NCBI RefSeq assembly: GCF_904063055.1
Contig: NZ_CAJFCN010000011.1
Span: 62,001 to 126,000 of the forward strand
Length of the DNA stretch: 64,000 bases
Direction of reading: 5' to 3'
From: Pseudomonas paracarnis
GTDB taxonomy: Bacteria; Pseudomonadota; Gammaproteobacteria; Pseudomonadales; Pseudomonadaceae
Part shown: positions 17,399 through 25,382 of the stretch, piece after piece
Numbering within the stretch: position 1 is the first letter of the stretch
Layout: every line of letters starts with the position of its first letter
Notes under the pieces: generated by a model
The model's database searches: none
What the model was told of the DNA's origin: nothing
The model's input: only the letters and a program-made list of their open reading frames with translations
Program-made: the position numbers and the translations under genes

Positions 17399-18403
17399 AT
17401 GACCGAACCCACTTCCCTCGCCAGCTGGACCCGTGCCCTGCGCAAGCAGCTCGACGCCCTGGGCCTCGACAGCGCCGCGCTGTGCGCCGAAGCCGGGCTG
17501 GACCCGCAGCAGATGGACGACCCCAACGCCCGCTATCGGTTGTCGGCCACCACGCGCCTATGGACGCTGGCGGTACAGGCCAGTGGCGACCCGGCGATTG
17601 GGCTGCGGGTGTCGCGGTTTGTCAGCCCCACCACCTTTCATGCGCTGGGTTACGCATTGGTGGCCAGCGGCAGCTTGCGCGAGGTGTTCGAGCGCATCGT
17701 GCGCTATCACCAGGTGGTCAGTGATGCCCTGGACCTGGAGCTGAGCCGCCACGGCGACATCTACCGTTTTCGCCTGCTCCAACCTCCAGGCAGCCCCGCG
17801 CCCGCGCCGGAAGCGATTGATGCCTTTGCGGCGATCTACGTACGCACCTGTCGCAACCGCCTGGGTCGCGACTATGCGCCGTTGGCCGTTTACCTGCGGC
17901 GCCCGGAACCCGCCGACCCCGAGCCGTGGCACAGGGTATTTCGCGCGCCGGTATGGTTTGCCGCCGACGAAGACCGCCTGGAATTCGCCGCCAGCGATTT
18001 CGACAGCCATCTGGACGACGCCAACCCGGAGCTGGCCGAACACAACGAAACCGTGCTCAAGCGCACCCTCGCCCAACTGCAACCGTTGACCTGGGAACGC
18101 AAGGTGCGCGCCGCCATCGAGGCGCAATTGCCAGACGGCGAGCCAAGCGCCGAACGTATTGCCCAAGCGCTGCACTTGAGCTTGCGCAGCTTGCAGCGGC
18201 ATCTGGCCGATGAAGGCTGTCGATTCGACGCCTTGCTCAATGAGTGCCGGCAAAACCTGGCGTTATTGCACCTGCGTGACCCGCAGTGCTCACTGGCCGA
18301 GATCAGCCATTTGCTGGGGTTTGCCGATACCAGCAGTTTCAATCGTGCGTTCAAGCGCTGGACGGGGATGACGCCGGGGCAGTTTCGCGAGGGGTTGCAG
18401 TAG
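17399..18403 (+). CDS. AraC family transcriptional regulator
   Basis: A 334-residue regulator with an N-terminal arabinose-binding-like domain of the OruR/ArgR-type subgroup and a C-terminal AraC double helix-turn-helix. The DNA-binding part reads AERIAQALHLSLRSLQRHLADEG and then CSLAEISHLLGFADTSSFNRAFKRWTGMTPGQFR, the canonical second-helix block. It is divergent from the desaturase gene and is its most plausible regulator. The effector is probably a fatty acid-like or other small molecule, but this is a guess from context. Confidence 0.87.
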   Translation: MTEPTSLASWTRALRKQLDALGLDSAALCAEAGLDPQQMDDPNARYRLSATTRLWTLAVQASGDPAIGLRVSRFVSPTTFHALGYALVASGSLREVFERIVRYHQVVSDALDLELSRHGDIYRFRLLQPPGSPAPAPEAIDAFAAIYVRTCRNRLGRDYAPLAVYLRRPEPADPEPWHRVFRAPVWFAADEDRLEFAASDFDSHLDDANPELAEHNETVLKRTLAQLQPLTWERKVRAAIEAQLPDGEPSAERIAQALHLSLRSLQRHLADEGCRFDALLNECRQNLALLHLRDPQCSLAEISHLLGFADTSSFNRAFKRWTGMTPGQFREGLQ

Positions 18404-18407
18404 GAAG

Positions 18408-18501
18408 GGCCTCATCGCAGGCAAGCCAGCTCCCACAGGGGAATGGGTTCACATCATGTGGGAGCTGGCTTGTCGGGTCGCCGCATCGCTGCGATGAGGC
18501 C
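18408..18501. repeat. REP inverted pair, extended outer arms
   Basis: GGCCTCATCGCAGGCAAGCC at the left pairs with the outer CTGCGATGAGGCC at the right, with an inner GTGGGAGCTGGCTTG partner. It separates the AraC gene from the GlcG-like gene. Confidence 0.85.
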
Positions 18502-18612
18502 GGTACAACCACCACAAACTCCTGAGTTTGATTACAAACCTGTCATCCAATTGTGCGGCTTTTGTCCGCGTCCGCTGGTTACCGTGTTGGCCTGCTTTCT
18601 GGAGCCCTCACT

Positions 18613-19086
18613 ATGTACCGCACTGCCTTGTTCCTGAGCCTCGCCGTGGCCACCGTCGTCCAGGCGGCACCACAATTACCACGCCATGCCGAGCTGGATC
18701 TGCACACCGCTCGCCAACTGGCCGACGCCAGCCTGGCCCACTGCACCGCGGCGCTGACCGTCCTCGACCGCGGTGGCAACCTGTTGCTGGGCCTGCGCGC
18801 TGACGGTGTCGGCCCGCACAACAGCCTCGCCAGCCAACGCAAGGCGTACACGGCGCTGTCGACAAAAACCCCGACCCGGCTGTTTGCCGAACGGGCGCGT
18901 AATAACCCCGAGGCCGCCAACCTCAACAGCGTGCCCGAGCTGCTGTTGCTCGGCGGCGGCGTGCCGCTGTTTGCCGATGCCGAACTGGTCGGTGCGCTGG
19001 GCATCGCCGGTGCCGGTGGCGCCGCGCAGGATGAAGCCTGCGCCGTACAAGCCGCCGAGCAACTGGGCTTGAAAATCACCCCTTGA
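18613..19086 (+). CDS. GlcG/HbpS-like (DUF336) protein, secreted
   Basis: A 157-residue protein with a signal peptide (MYRTALFLSLAVATVVQA) and a GlcG/heme-binding-protein fold: ALTVLDRGGNLLLGLRADG, then SLASQRKAYTALSTKTPT and LLLGGGVPLFADAELVGALGIAGAGGAAQDEACA near the end. The ATG at 18613 has GGAG 8 bases upstream. Proteins of this fold are found beside glycolate, propanediol and heme genes; their role is often unknown. The next gene is a secreted hydroxyisourate hydrolase only 27 bp away, so the two look co-transcribed and both act in the periplasm. Confidence 0.82.
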   Translation: MYRTALFLSLAVATVVQAAPQLPRHAELDLHTARQLADASLAHCTAALTVLDRGGNLLLGLRADGVGPHNSLASQRKAYTALSTKTPTRLFAERARNNPEAANLNSVPELLLLGGGVPLFADAELVGALGIAGAGGAAQDEACAVQAAEQLGLKITP

Positions 19087-19113
19087 TTCCACTTCCCTCA
19101 AAAGGACTTCGCG

Positions 19114-19524
19114 ATGAAAACCTTGAGCATGACCCTTGCCGCACTGAGCTTGAGTGGCCTGTGCAACCTGGCCCTGGCCGACGGCAACCCCCTGAGCGTG
19201 CACGTACTCAACCTGGAAAACGGCCTGCCAAGCGCCGGTGTCAACGTGACCCTGGAACAGCACGTGGGCGATAAATGGCAGTCGCTGTCTGAAGGTGTGA
19301 CCAACCAGCAAGGCCGCATCGCCGAGCTGTTCCCGGCCAACCGCAGCATGCAGCCGGGCGAGTACCGCGTGGTGTTCAAGACCGGCGATTACTACAAGAA
19401 GGCGAACCGCGAGACGTTCTTCCCCGAGGTGCCGGTGATTTTCCAGGTCAAGCAGGCCGACCAGCATTACCACATTCCGCTGCTGCTCAGCCCTTACGGC
19501 TTCTCCACCTATCGCGGTTCATAG
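19114..19524 (+). CDS. Periplasmic 5-hydroxyisourate hydrolase / transthyretin-like protein
   Basis: A 136-residue protein with signal peptide MKTLSMTLAALSLSGLCNLALA followed by a complete HIUase domain. The family landmarks are the first catalytic His in SVHVLNLENGLPSAGV, the Arg in TNQQGRIAELF, the His in QHYHIPLLLSPYGFSTYRGS, and the C-terminal YRGS tetrapeptide. The enzyme hydrolyses 5-hydroxyisourate, the product of urate oxidation. Most bacterial HIUases are cytoplasmic, but a periplasmic form is known in some bacteria. No uricase is visible nearby. Its partner is the GlcG-like gene just upstream. The downstream Crp gene is convergent and overlaps by 6 bp. Confidence 0.88.
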   Translation: MKTLSMTLAALSLSGLCNLALADGNPLSVHVLNLENGLPSAGVNVTLEQHVGDKWQSLSEGVTNQQGRIAELFPANRSMQPGEYRVVFKTGDYYKKANRETFFPEVPVIFQVKQADQHYHIPLLLSPYGFSTYRGS

Positions 19525-20205
19525 GCCCGCGGCCAGCCGCAGCCCATTGAGGTCGCGTATCTCGATGGCGCCGTAACTCAAGCCGATAATGCCCTGTTGC
19601 TCCAGCGCCTTGAGCAGACTGTTGATGGTCTGGCGCGACAGGCCCAGCATTGCCGCCAGATCCTCCTGGGGCAGTTGCAGCACGCGGCGCGCCTGCTCAA
19701 CTTCGCCATAGCCTTGGGCGATCATCAGCAGCCGATGGGCCAGGCGCTTTGAAGCGGGCATCAGGCTCATCTGTTCGATATTGATCAACGACAGCCGCAG
19801 TTTATGGCTCATCAACAGTGCCATCTCCCGCCAGAACAGCGGATGCTGTTCGAGAATGCCGAGCATCGCCGCCTGCGGCACCTGCAGCAGTCTGCAAGCA
19901 CCCGTGGCCAAGGCATCGTGGGTGCGCGGCAGGTTGTCGAACAGGCAGATCTCGCCGAACCAGTAGGGCGTTTCCACCAGGCTCAACACCGCTTCCTTGC
20001 CTTGGGCACTGACCGCACTGATGCGCACCGTGCCTTCCAGCACCGCATACACGCCGCACGGCGGGTCACCGCGCTTGAACAGGTACTGCCCCGCCGTCAG
20101 CACACGCAACCGCGCCGCCCCCAGCAGGCTACGCTGCAAGTCAGGCGGCAAATGGCTGAACCAATGACCGCGAGCCAATTGCGCGTGCCATGTCCCTGTG
20201 TCCAT
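19519..20205 (-). CDS. Crp/Fnr family transcriptional regulator
   Basis: A 228-residue regulator with an N-terminal cyclic-nucleotide-binding-type beta roll (GQYLFKRGDPPCGVYAVLEGTVRISAVSAQGKEAVL) and a C-terminal helix-turn-helix (LPQEDLAAMLGLSRQTINSLLKALEQQGII). It lacks the N-terminal Cys cluster of Fnr, so oxygen sensing through iron-sulfur is unlikely. The ATG at 20205 has CGGAG about 6 bases upstream. It faces the GlcG/HIUase pair and overlaps its end, and is divergent from the DUF962 gene at 20289. The effector is unknown. Confidence 0.86.
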   Translation of the reverse strand: MDTGTWHAQLARGHWFSHLPPDLQRSLLGAARLRVLTAGQYLFKRGDPPCGVYAVLEGTVRISAVSAQGKEAVLSLVETPYWFGEICLFDNLPRTHDALATGACRLLQVPQAAMLGILEQHPLFWREMALLMSHKLRLSLINIEQMSLMPASKRLAHRLLMIAQGYGEVEQARRVLQLPQEDLAAMLGLSRQTINSLLKALEQQGIIGLSYGAIEIRDLNGLRLAAGL

Positions 20206-20288
20206 GCGAACTCCGAAGATTGTCGCCCAATTGACAGTTAGGCACCGACTGACAGGGCATGATCAAACATCCTACAGGAGGAACAACA

Positions 20289-20813
20289 ATGAAAAGCCTC
20301 GTCGACCATCTCAGTCAATACGCCGCGTACCACCGCGACCCACGCAACATCGCCAGCCACTTCATCGGTATTCCGTTGATTGTGGTGGCGGTGGCCGTGC
20401 TGCTGTCGCGCCCCGAATGGTCGATGGGCGGGCTGTGGCTATCACCTGCGGTACTGCTGGCGTTGTTTTCGGCGTGGTTTTATCTGCGCCTGGAACTGGC
20501 CTTGGGCGTGTTGATGACGGTGCTGATGGGCTTGTCGGTGTGGGCCGGGCATGTGCTGGCGGCGCAAAGCACGGCGGTGTGGCTGAGCAGCGGCGTGGGG
20601 ATGTTTGTGGTTGGCTGGGTGATTCAGTTCGTCGGGCATTACTACGAAGGCAGGAAGCCTGCGTTTGTGGATGATGTGTCGAGGCTGATCGTAGGGCCGT
20701 TGTTTGTGGTGGCGGAGTTGGCGTTTTTGCTGGGGTTGCGGCAGGACCTCAAGCGCCAGATTGAAGAGCGCTCTGGGCCGGTGGCAGTACGCGGGAAAAA
20801 CGCCACGGTCTAA
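20289..20813 (+). CDS. DUF962 / Mpo1-like membrane protein
   Basis: A 174-residue membrane protein opening MKSLVDHLSQYAAYHRDPRNIASHFIGIPLIV, the hallmark of the DUF962 (Mpo1-like) family, in which conserved His residues (H-x-N-x-x-x-H and a later GHYYEGRKPAF) bind iron. Yeast Mpo1 is a 2-hydroxy fatty acid dioxygenase; the bacterial role is not established. About four hydrophobic segments occupy residues 28-145. The ATG at 20289 has a strong AGGAGG site. It is divergent from the Crp regulator. Confidence 0.85.
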   Translation: MKSLVDHLSQYAAYHRDPRNIASHFIGIPLIVVAVAVLLSRPEWSMGGLWLSPAVLLALFSAWFYLRLELALGVLMTVLMGLSVWAGHVLAAQSTAVWLSSGVGMFVVGWVIQFVGHYYEGRKPAFVDDVSRLIVGPLFVVAELAFLLGLRQDLKRQIEERSGPVAVRGKNATV

Positions 20814-20831
20814 CAAGTACTGAACATCCAA

Positions 20832-20923
20832 TGTGGGAGCCGGGCTTGCCCGCGATGGCGGTGGATCAGTTGGCATAACTGTCGACTGACACACCGCCAT
20901 CGCGGGCAAGCCCGGCTCCCACA
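20832..20923. repeat. REP inverted pair, perfect arms
   Basis: Perfect 32-bp arms starting TGTGGGAGCCGGGCTTGCCC (20832-20863) and their complement (20892-20923) form a strong hairpin between the convergent DUF962 and cysA genes, where it could also stop transcription. Confidence 0.93.
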
Positions 20924-20940
20924 AGGGTTTTGCAGTGTTA

Positions 20941-21921
20941 TTAGGCTTTTTGCCAGACCTTGGGTTTGAAGAACAGGGTCTCGCCCCGCGCCAACCCGGT
21001 GAGGCTGTCATGGTCTTTCACCACTTCGGCCTCGATCAACTCGCTTTGGCCTTCGACCTTCAAGGTCACGCGAGTAGTCGCGCCCAACGGCCGAATATCC
21101 CGCACTTGCGCCGCATGGTGATCTTCCAGTTCATGGCGTGACAACGACACTTCGTGGGGACGGAACAGCAGGTGCTTGTCTTCGCCCAAATGCAGGCGGT
21201 TGGAGTCCCCCAGGAAGTGATAGACAAAGTCGCTGGCCGGGTTTTCGTAGACGTCGCCCGGTGAACCGATCTGCTCGATCACGCCCTTGTTCATCACCAC
21301 GATACGGTCGGCGACTTCCATGGCCTCTTCCTGGTCGTGGGTCACGAAGACCGAGGTCAGGTTGATGTCCTCGTGCAGGCGCGCCAGCCAGCGGCGCAGT
21401 TCTTTACGCACCTTGGCATCAAGGGCGCCGAACGGCTCGTCGAGCAGCAGAACCTTGGGCTCCACCGCCAAGGCGCGGGCCAGGGCGATACGCTGGCGCT
21501 GGCCACCGGAAAGTTGTTCCGGGTAGCGGTCGGACAACCAATCGAGCTGCACCATGTTCAGCAGCTCGTGAACCTTGCTCGCGATCTGGCTTTCGGTGGG
21601 GCGTTGGTTTTTCGGTTTCATGCGCAGGCCGAAAGCGACGTTGTCGAACACGGTCATGTGGCGAAACAACGCGTAGTGCTGGAATACGAAGCCCACGTTG
21701 CGATCACGCACATCGTGGCCGGAAACGTCTTCGCCATGGAACACAATGCTGCCGGCATCCGGAGTTTCCAGGCCGGCAATGATGCGCAGCAACGTGGTCT
21801 TGCCGCAGCCGGACGGGCCCAGCAACGCCACCAGCTCGCCACTCTGGATATCCAGGTTGATGCTGTCCAGGGCCTTGAAGGCGTTGAAGTTCTTGCTGAC
21901 ATTACGGACTTCGATCGACAT
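20941..21921 (-). CDS. cysA: Sulfate/thiosulfate ABC importer ATPase CysA
   Basis: A 326-residue ATPase with Walker A GPSGCGKTT, signature LSGGQRQR, Walker B VLLLDEPFGALD and the CysA-specific start MSIEVRNVSKNFNAFKALDSINLD. FRHMTVFDNVAFGLRMKPK matches sulfate ATPases. A C-terminal TOBE-like regulatory domain follows (about residues 235-326). It is the last gene of oscA-sbp-cysT-cysW-cysA, 3 bp after cysW. The complex imports sulfate or thiosulfate for cysteine synthesis. Confidence 0.93.
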   Translation of the reverse strand: MSIEVRNVSKNFNAFKALDSINLDIQSGELVALLGPSGCGKTTLLRIIAGLETPDAGSIVFHGEDVSGHDVRDRNVGFVFQHYALFRHMTVFDNVAFGLRMKPKNQRPTESQIASKVHELLNMVQLDWLSDRYPEQLSGGQRQRIALARALAVEPKVLLLDEPFGALDAKVRKELRRWLARLHEDINLTSVFVTHDQEEAMEVADRIVVMNKGVIEQIGSPGDVYENPASDFVYHFLGDSNRLHLGEDKHLLFRPHEVSLSRHELEDHHAAQVRDIRPLGATTRVTLKVEGQSELIEAEVVKDHDSLTGLARGETLFFKPKVWQKA

Positions 21922-21924
21922 GAC

Positions 21925-22797
21925 TTATTCCTCACCCGCGCTGTTGCGCAGGCGGTTGATTCGGTTCTCGCTCCACTGCTTGAGCAGCAGGATGAAGAGC
22001 GCCAGGATCAGCAACAGGCTGGCCACCGCAAACGCGGCAACGTGGTTGTATTCGTTGTAGAGAATCTCGACATGCAGCGGCAGGGTGTTGGTGACGCCGC
22101 GAATGTGGCCGGACACCACCGACACCGCGCCGAACTCACCCATGGCCCGCGCCGTACACAGCACCACGCCGTAGATCAGGCCCCACTTGATGTTCGGCAC
22201 GGTGACATGCCAGAACATCTGCCAGCCATTGGCGCCCAGCAGGCGCGCGGCTTCTTCTTCCTGGGTGCCCTGCTCCTGCATCAGCGGGATCAACTCACGG
22301 GCCACGAACGGCACGGTGACGAAGATGGTCGCCAGCACGATGCCCGGCAGGGCGAACACGATCTGGATGTCATGCTCTTGCAGCCACGGCCCGAAGAAGC
22401 CCTGGGCGCCGAACATCAACACGTACACCAGGCCGGCGATCACCGGCGAGACCGAGAACGGCAGGTCGATCAGCGTGACCAGGATGCTCTTGCCACGGAA
22501 CGAGTACTTGCTCACGCACCAGGCGGCGCTGACGCCGAACACCAGGTTGAGCGGCACCGAAATCAGCACGGCGATCACCGTGAGTTTCAGCGCCGACAGC
22601 GCGTCGGGTTCAAGGATTGCAGTGAAGAACGTGCCGAGGCCGTTCTTCAAGCCCTGGGACACCACCACCAGCAATGGCAGCAGCAGAAACAGGACGAATA
22701 CCAGCCAGCCAAGGCCGATCAGGATACGTCGCGAGGTCGCACTGCCACGCCGGGCGGCGTTGGCCGAGGACGCGGCGGAAATAGACGATTGGGACAT
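21925..22797 (-). CDS. cysW: Sulfate ABC importer permease CysW
   Basis: A 290-residue permease with about six membrane helices and the EAA loop QEEEAARLLGANGWQMFWHVTVPNIKWGLIYG. ARAMGEFGAVSVVSGHIRGVTNTLPLHVEILYNEY is strongly conserved in CysW. It pairs with CysT to form the sulfate channel. It lies 13 bp after cysT and 3 bp before cysA, in the same operon. Confidence 0.93.
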   Translation of the reverse strand: MSQSSISAASSANAARRGSATSRRILIGLGWLVFVLFLLLPLLVVVSQGLKNGLGTFFTAILEPDALSALKLTVIAVLISVPLNLVFGVSAAWCVSKYSFRGKSILVTLIDLPFSVSPVIAGLVYVLMFGAQGFFGPWLQEHDIQIVFALPGIVLATIFVTVPFVARELIPLMQEQGTQEEEAARLLGANGWQMFWHVTVPNIKWGLIYGVVLCTARAMGEFGAVSVVSGHIRGVTNTLPLHVEILYNEYNHVAAFAVASLLLILALFILLLKQWSENRINRLRNSAGEE

Positions 22798-22810
22798 GTT
22801 CCGCGCCTCC

Positions 22811-23629
22811 TTATGGACGTTCGATGCGCCGCTGCAACAGGTTGATCAGCAGCAGCAAGACAAAGGACACTACCAGCATCAGCACACCAATGGAGGTGGC
22901 GCCGCGGTAGTCGTATTGGTCGAGCTTGACCATGATCAGCAATGGCAGGATTTCGGTTTTCATCGGCATGTTGCCAGCGATGAAGATCACCGAACCGTAC
23001 TCACCCACGCCTCGGGCAAACGCCAGGGCGAAGCCGGTCAGCCAGGCGGGCAACAATGCCGGCACGAGGATATAGCGGAACACCTGCAACGGCTTGGCGC
23101 CGAGGCAGGCGGCGGCCTCTTCGATTTCCCGGGGGATATCGGCCAGCACCGGCTGCACCGTGCGCACCACGAAGGGCAACGTGACGAAGGTCAGCGCCAG
23201 GGTGATACCCAGGGGGGTGTAGGCGATCTTGAAACCCAGGTCGGCGGCAAACTGGCCGACCAGGCCGTTGGGCGCGTACAGCGCCGTCAGCGCGATACCG
23301 GCGACGGCGGTGGGCAGGGCGAACGGCAGGTCGATCATCGCGTCGATGACCTTGCGCCCGGGGAAGGTGTAGCGCACCAGCACCCAGGCCAACAAAGTGC
23401 CAATCACACCGTTGATGAGTGCGGCGTACAGCGCGGTACTGAAGCTCAGCTTCAAGGCCGCCAGCACGCGAGGCGCGGAGATGATGTTCCAGAACTGATC
23501 CCAGGTGAGTTGAGCGGCGTGTACAAACATCGCCGCCAGGGGGATGAGTACGATCAGGCTGAGGTACACCACGGTGTAGCCCAGCGTCAGCCCGAAGCCG
23601 GGTATGACGGGGGAGATACGACGCGACAT
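22811..23629 (-). CDS. cysT: Sulfate ABC importer permease CysT (CysU)
   Basis: A 272-residue permease beginning MSRRISPVIPGFGLTLGYTVVYLSLIVLIPLAAMF, with the EAA loop EIEEAAACLGAKPLQVFRYILVPALLPAWLTGFALAFARGVGEYGSVIFIAGN. Six membrane helices are apparent. It forms the heterodimeric channel with CysW. A gap of about 200 bp, holding a REP pair, separates it from sbp, so some transcription may stop there. Confidence 0.93.
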   Translation of the reverse strand: MSRRISPVIPGFGLTLGYTVVYLSLIVLIPLAAMFVHAAQLTWDQFWNIISAPRVLAALKLSFSTALYAALINGVIGTLLAWVLVRYTFPGRKVIDAMIDLPFALPTAVAGIALTALYAPNGLVGQFAADLGFKIAYTPLGITLALTFVTLPFVVRTVQPVLADIPREIEEAAACLGAKPLQVFRYILVPALLPAWLTGFALAFARGVGEYGSVIFIAGNMPMKTEILPLLIMVKLDQYDYRGATSIGVLMLVVSFVLLLLINLLQRRIERP

Positions 23630-23694
23630 AAGAGTCCTTGGTTAAAGGGTAGAAACCACTGTAGGAGCGTGCGTTCTGTGGCAGCTGGCTTTTC

Positions 23695-23782
23695 TGTGGG
23701 AGCCGGGCTTGCCCGCGATGCAGGCACCTCGGTGTATCAGCCACACCATGGTGATGCTATCGCAGGCAAGCCAGCTCCCACA
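23695..23782. repeat. REP pair inside the sulfate operon
   Basis: TGTGGGAGCCGGGCTTGCCC faces TATCGCAGGCAAGCCAGCTC in the gap between sbp and cysT. Arms are diverged (GCCGGG against CCAGCT). Being inside an operon it may tune expression of the permease genes relative to sbp. Confidence 0.85.
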
Positions 23783-23828
23783 CCAGCCCAGTCCCTACAG
23801 AAAGTCAGGCCCCTACAGGTACTTTGGC

Positions 23829-24839
23829 TTATTGCGCCGTGTAGATCTGGTCGAACACGCCACCGTCATTGAAGAATTTCGGTTGGGCAGTTTTCCAGCC
23901 GCCGAAGTCTTTGTCGATAGTCACCAGGTCCAGTTTCGGGAACTGCTGGGCGTATTTGGCGGCGACTTTTTCATCCCGTGGACGGTAGAAGTTCTTCGCC
24001 GCAATCTCCTGGCCCGCCGGGCTGTACAGGTGGTTGAGGTACGCGGTGGCGATCTCGGTGTTGCCCTTTTTCTCGGCGTTCTTGTCCACAACGGCCACAG
24101 GCGGTTCCGCCAGGATCGACAGGGAAGGCACGACGATGTCGAACTTGTCGGCGCCGCCGTCTTCCTTCAAGGCCAGGAACGCCTCGTTTTCCCACGCCAG
24201 CAGCACGTCACCCTGGCCGTTGTTGACGAAGGTAATGGTAGAACCGCGCGCGCCGGTGTCCAGTATCGGCACGTGCTTGAACAGCTCTTTGACGTATTCC
24301 TGGGCCTTGGCTTCGCTGCCGCCAGCCTTGAGGCCGTAGGCCCAGGCGGCGAGGAAGTTCCAGCGTGCACCGCCGGAGGTTTTCGGGTTGGGCGTGATCA
24401 CCGACACGTCTTTCTTGATCAGGTCGCCCCAGTCCTTGATGCCTTTGGGGTTGCCCTTGCGCACCAGGAACACGATGGTGGAGGTGTATGGGGTGCTGGC
24501 GTCCGGCAGGCGGGTCTGCCAGTTCTCCGGCAGGGTCTTGCCCAGCTTGGCGACTTCATCAATGTCACCGGCCAGGGCCAGGGTCACTACGTCGGCGCGC
24601 AGGCCGTCAATCACTGCGCGTGCTTGCTTGCCCGAGCCACCGTGGGACTGCTGGATCTTGACGTTGTCGCCGGGGTGGGACTGTTTCCAGAAGCTGGTGA
24701 ACTCAGCGTTGTAATCCTGGTACAGCTCACGGGTGGGGTCGTACGAGACGTTGAGCAACTCGTAGTCCTTGGCAACGGCGGAACCGGCAAACACGGCACT
24801 GGCCAATGCGGCCAAGGCATAACGGCGAATCGACGACAT
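23829..24839 (-). CDS. sbp: Periplasmic sulfate-binding protein
   Basis: A 336-residue binding protein with signal peptide ending FAGSAVAKD and the Sbp-specific motifs LLNVSYDPTRELYQDYNAEF, QSHGGSGKQARAVIDGL and VITPNPKTSGGARWNFLAAW. These provide backbone contacts for sulfate in known structures. It delivers sulfate to CysTWA. It lies 64 bp after oscA on the same strand, with a clear promoter-type region in front of oscA. Confidence 0.94.
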   Translation of the reverse strand: MSSIRRYALAALASAVFAGSAVAKDYELLNVSYDPTRELYQDYNAEFTSFWKQSHPGDNVKIQQSHGGSGKQARAVIDGLRADVVTLALAGDIDEVAKLGKTLPENWQTRLPDASTPYTSTIVFLVRKGNPKGIKDWGDLIKKDVSVITPNPKTSGGARWNFLAAWAYGLKAGGSEAKAQEYVKELFKHVPILDTGARGSTITFVNNGQGDVLLAWENEAFLALKEDGGADKFDIVVPSLSILAEPPVAVVDKNAEKKGNTEIATAYLNHLYSPAGQEIAAKNFYRPRDEKVAAKYAQQFPKLDLVTIDKDFGGWKTAQPKFFNDGGVFDQIYTAQ

Positions 24840-24903
24840 AGAAGCTCCTGAAATTCTTGAGTGTTGGCTTTTCTTGTAATTGCGGGTCTATCGCCGTTCT
24901 TGC

Positions 24904-25086
24904 TCAGCTCGGTTTGTTACCGGGGTTCTGCAGACGGAATTTTTCCTTGCGTTCGATCTGTACCACTTGGGCGTTGTGTACGGTGATTTCCACCGCGCCA
25001 AACCGCAGGTCGCGCAGGGCGCTCTGGATTTCACGCAAAATGGCTGCTTCGTCCTGGCCGTCAACGCTACGTAGAGATGCGCTCAT
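24904..25086 (-). CDS. oscA: OscA-like small protein, sulfur-starvation response
   Basis: A 60-residue protein with sequence elements EIQSALRDLRFGAVEITVHNAQVVQIERKEKFRL, matching the DUF2292/YezD family. In Pseudomonas corrugata a gene of this kind, oscA, sits upstream of sbp and is needed for organosulfur use and chromate resistance. The ATG at 25086 has AGGAG 8 bases upstream. It heads the sulfate importer operon here, which fits the known arrangement. A 9-bp-arm AT-rich dyad lies about 80 bp upstream. Confidence 0.87.
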   Translation of the reverse strand: MSASLRSVDGQDEAAILREIQSALRDLRFGAVEITVHNAQVVQIERKEKFRLQNPGNKPS

Positions 25087-25167
25087 GGTCTCGCTCCTGA
25101 AAATGAGTAGTGCCTGGCAGTGGCGGCACTGCTTGCGGCGTGAGGGCGATAGTAGATAAGCGCGGAT

Positions 25168-25192
25168 ATTCTTAAAAATACTATTTAAGAAT
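25168..25192. promoter_or_regulatory. AT-rich dyad upstream of oscA, candidate CysB-type operator
   Basis: ATTCTTAAA and TTTAAGAAT are perfect 9-bp arms separated by 7 bp, about 80 bp upstream of the oscA start. It is a strong dyad in GC-rich DNA and well placed for an activator such as CysB. Similar but weaker motifs lie upstream of atsR and tonB. The regulator identity is inference. Confidence 0.45.
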
Positions 25193-25283
25193 GTTTATAT
25201 AACCAGAAAGAATTTTTTGATAGGGCATGGGGTTGCAAGGGTTTCCACAGAAAAAACGCTCATGCACAGTCGCCGCAGAACCC

Positions 25284-25373
25284 TGTGGGAGCTGGCTTGC
25301 CTGCGAAAGCGGTGGTGCAGTAACACATGCAGCGACTGACACACCGCCTTCGCGGGCAAGCCCGACTCCCACA
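25284..25373. repeat. REP inverted pair
   Basis: TGTGGGAGCTGGCTTGCCTG faces CTTCGCGGGCAAGCCCGACT. It lies between the oscA promoter region and the end of the GGDEF-EAL gene. The central sequence GCGACTGACACACCGCC recurs in the REP triplet near 60,500. Confidence 0.9.
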
Positions 25374-25382
25374 TTGACCGAG

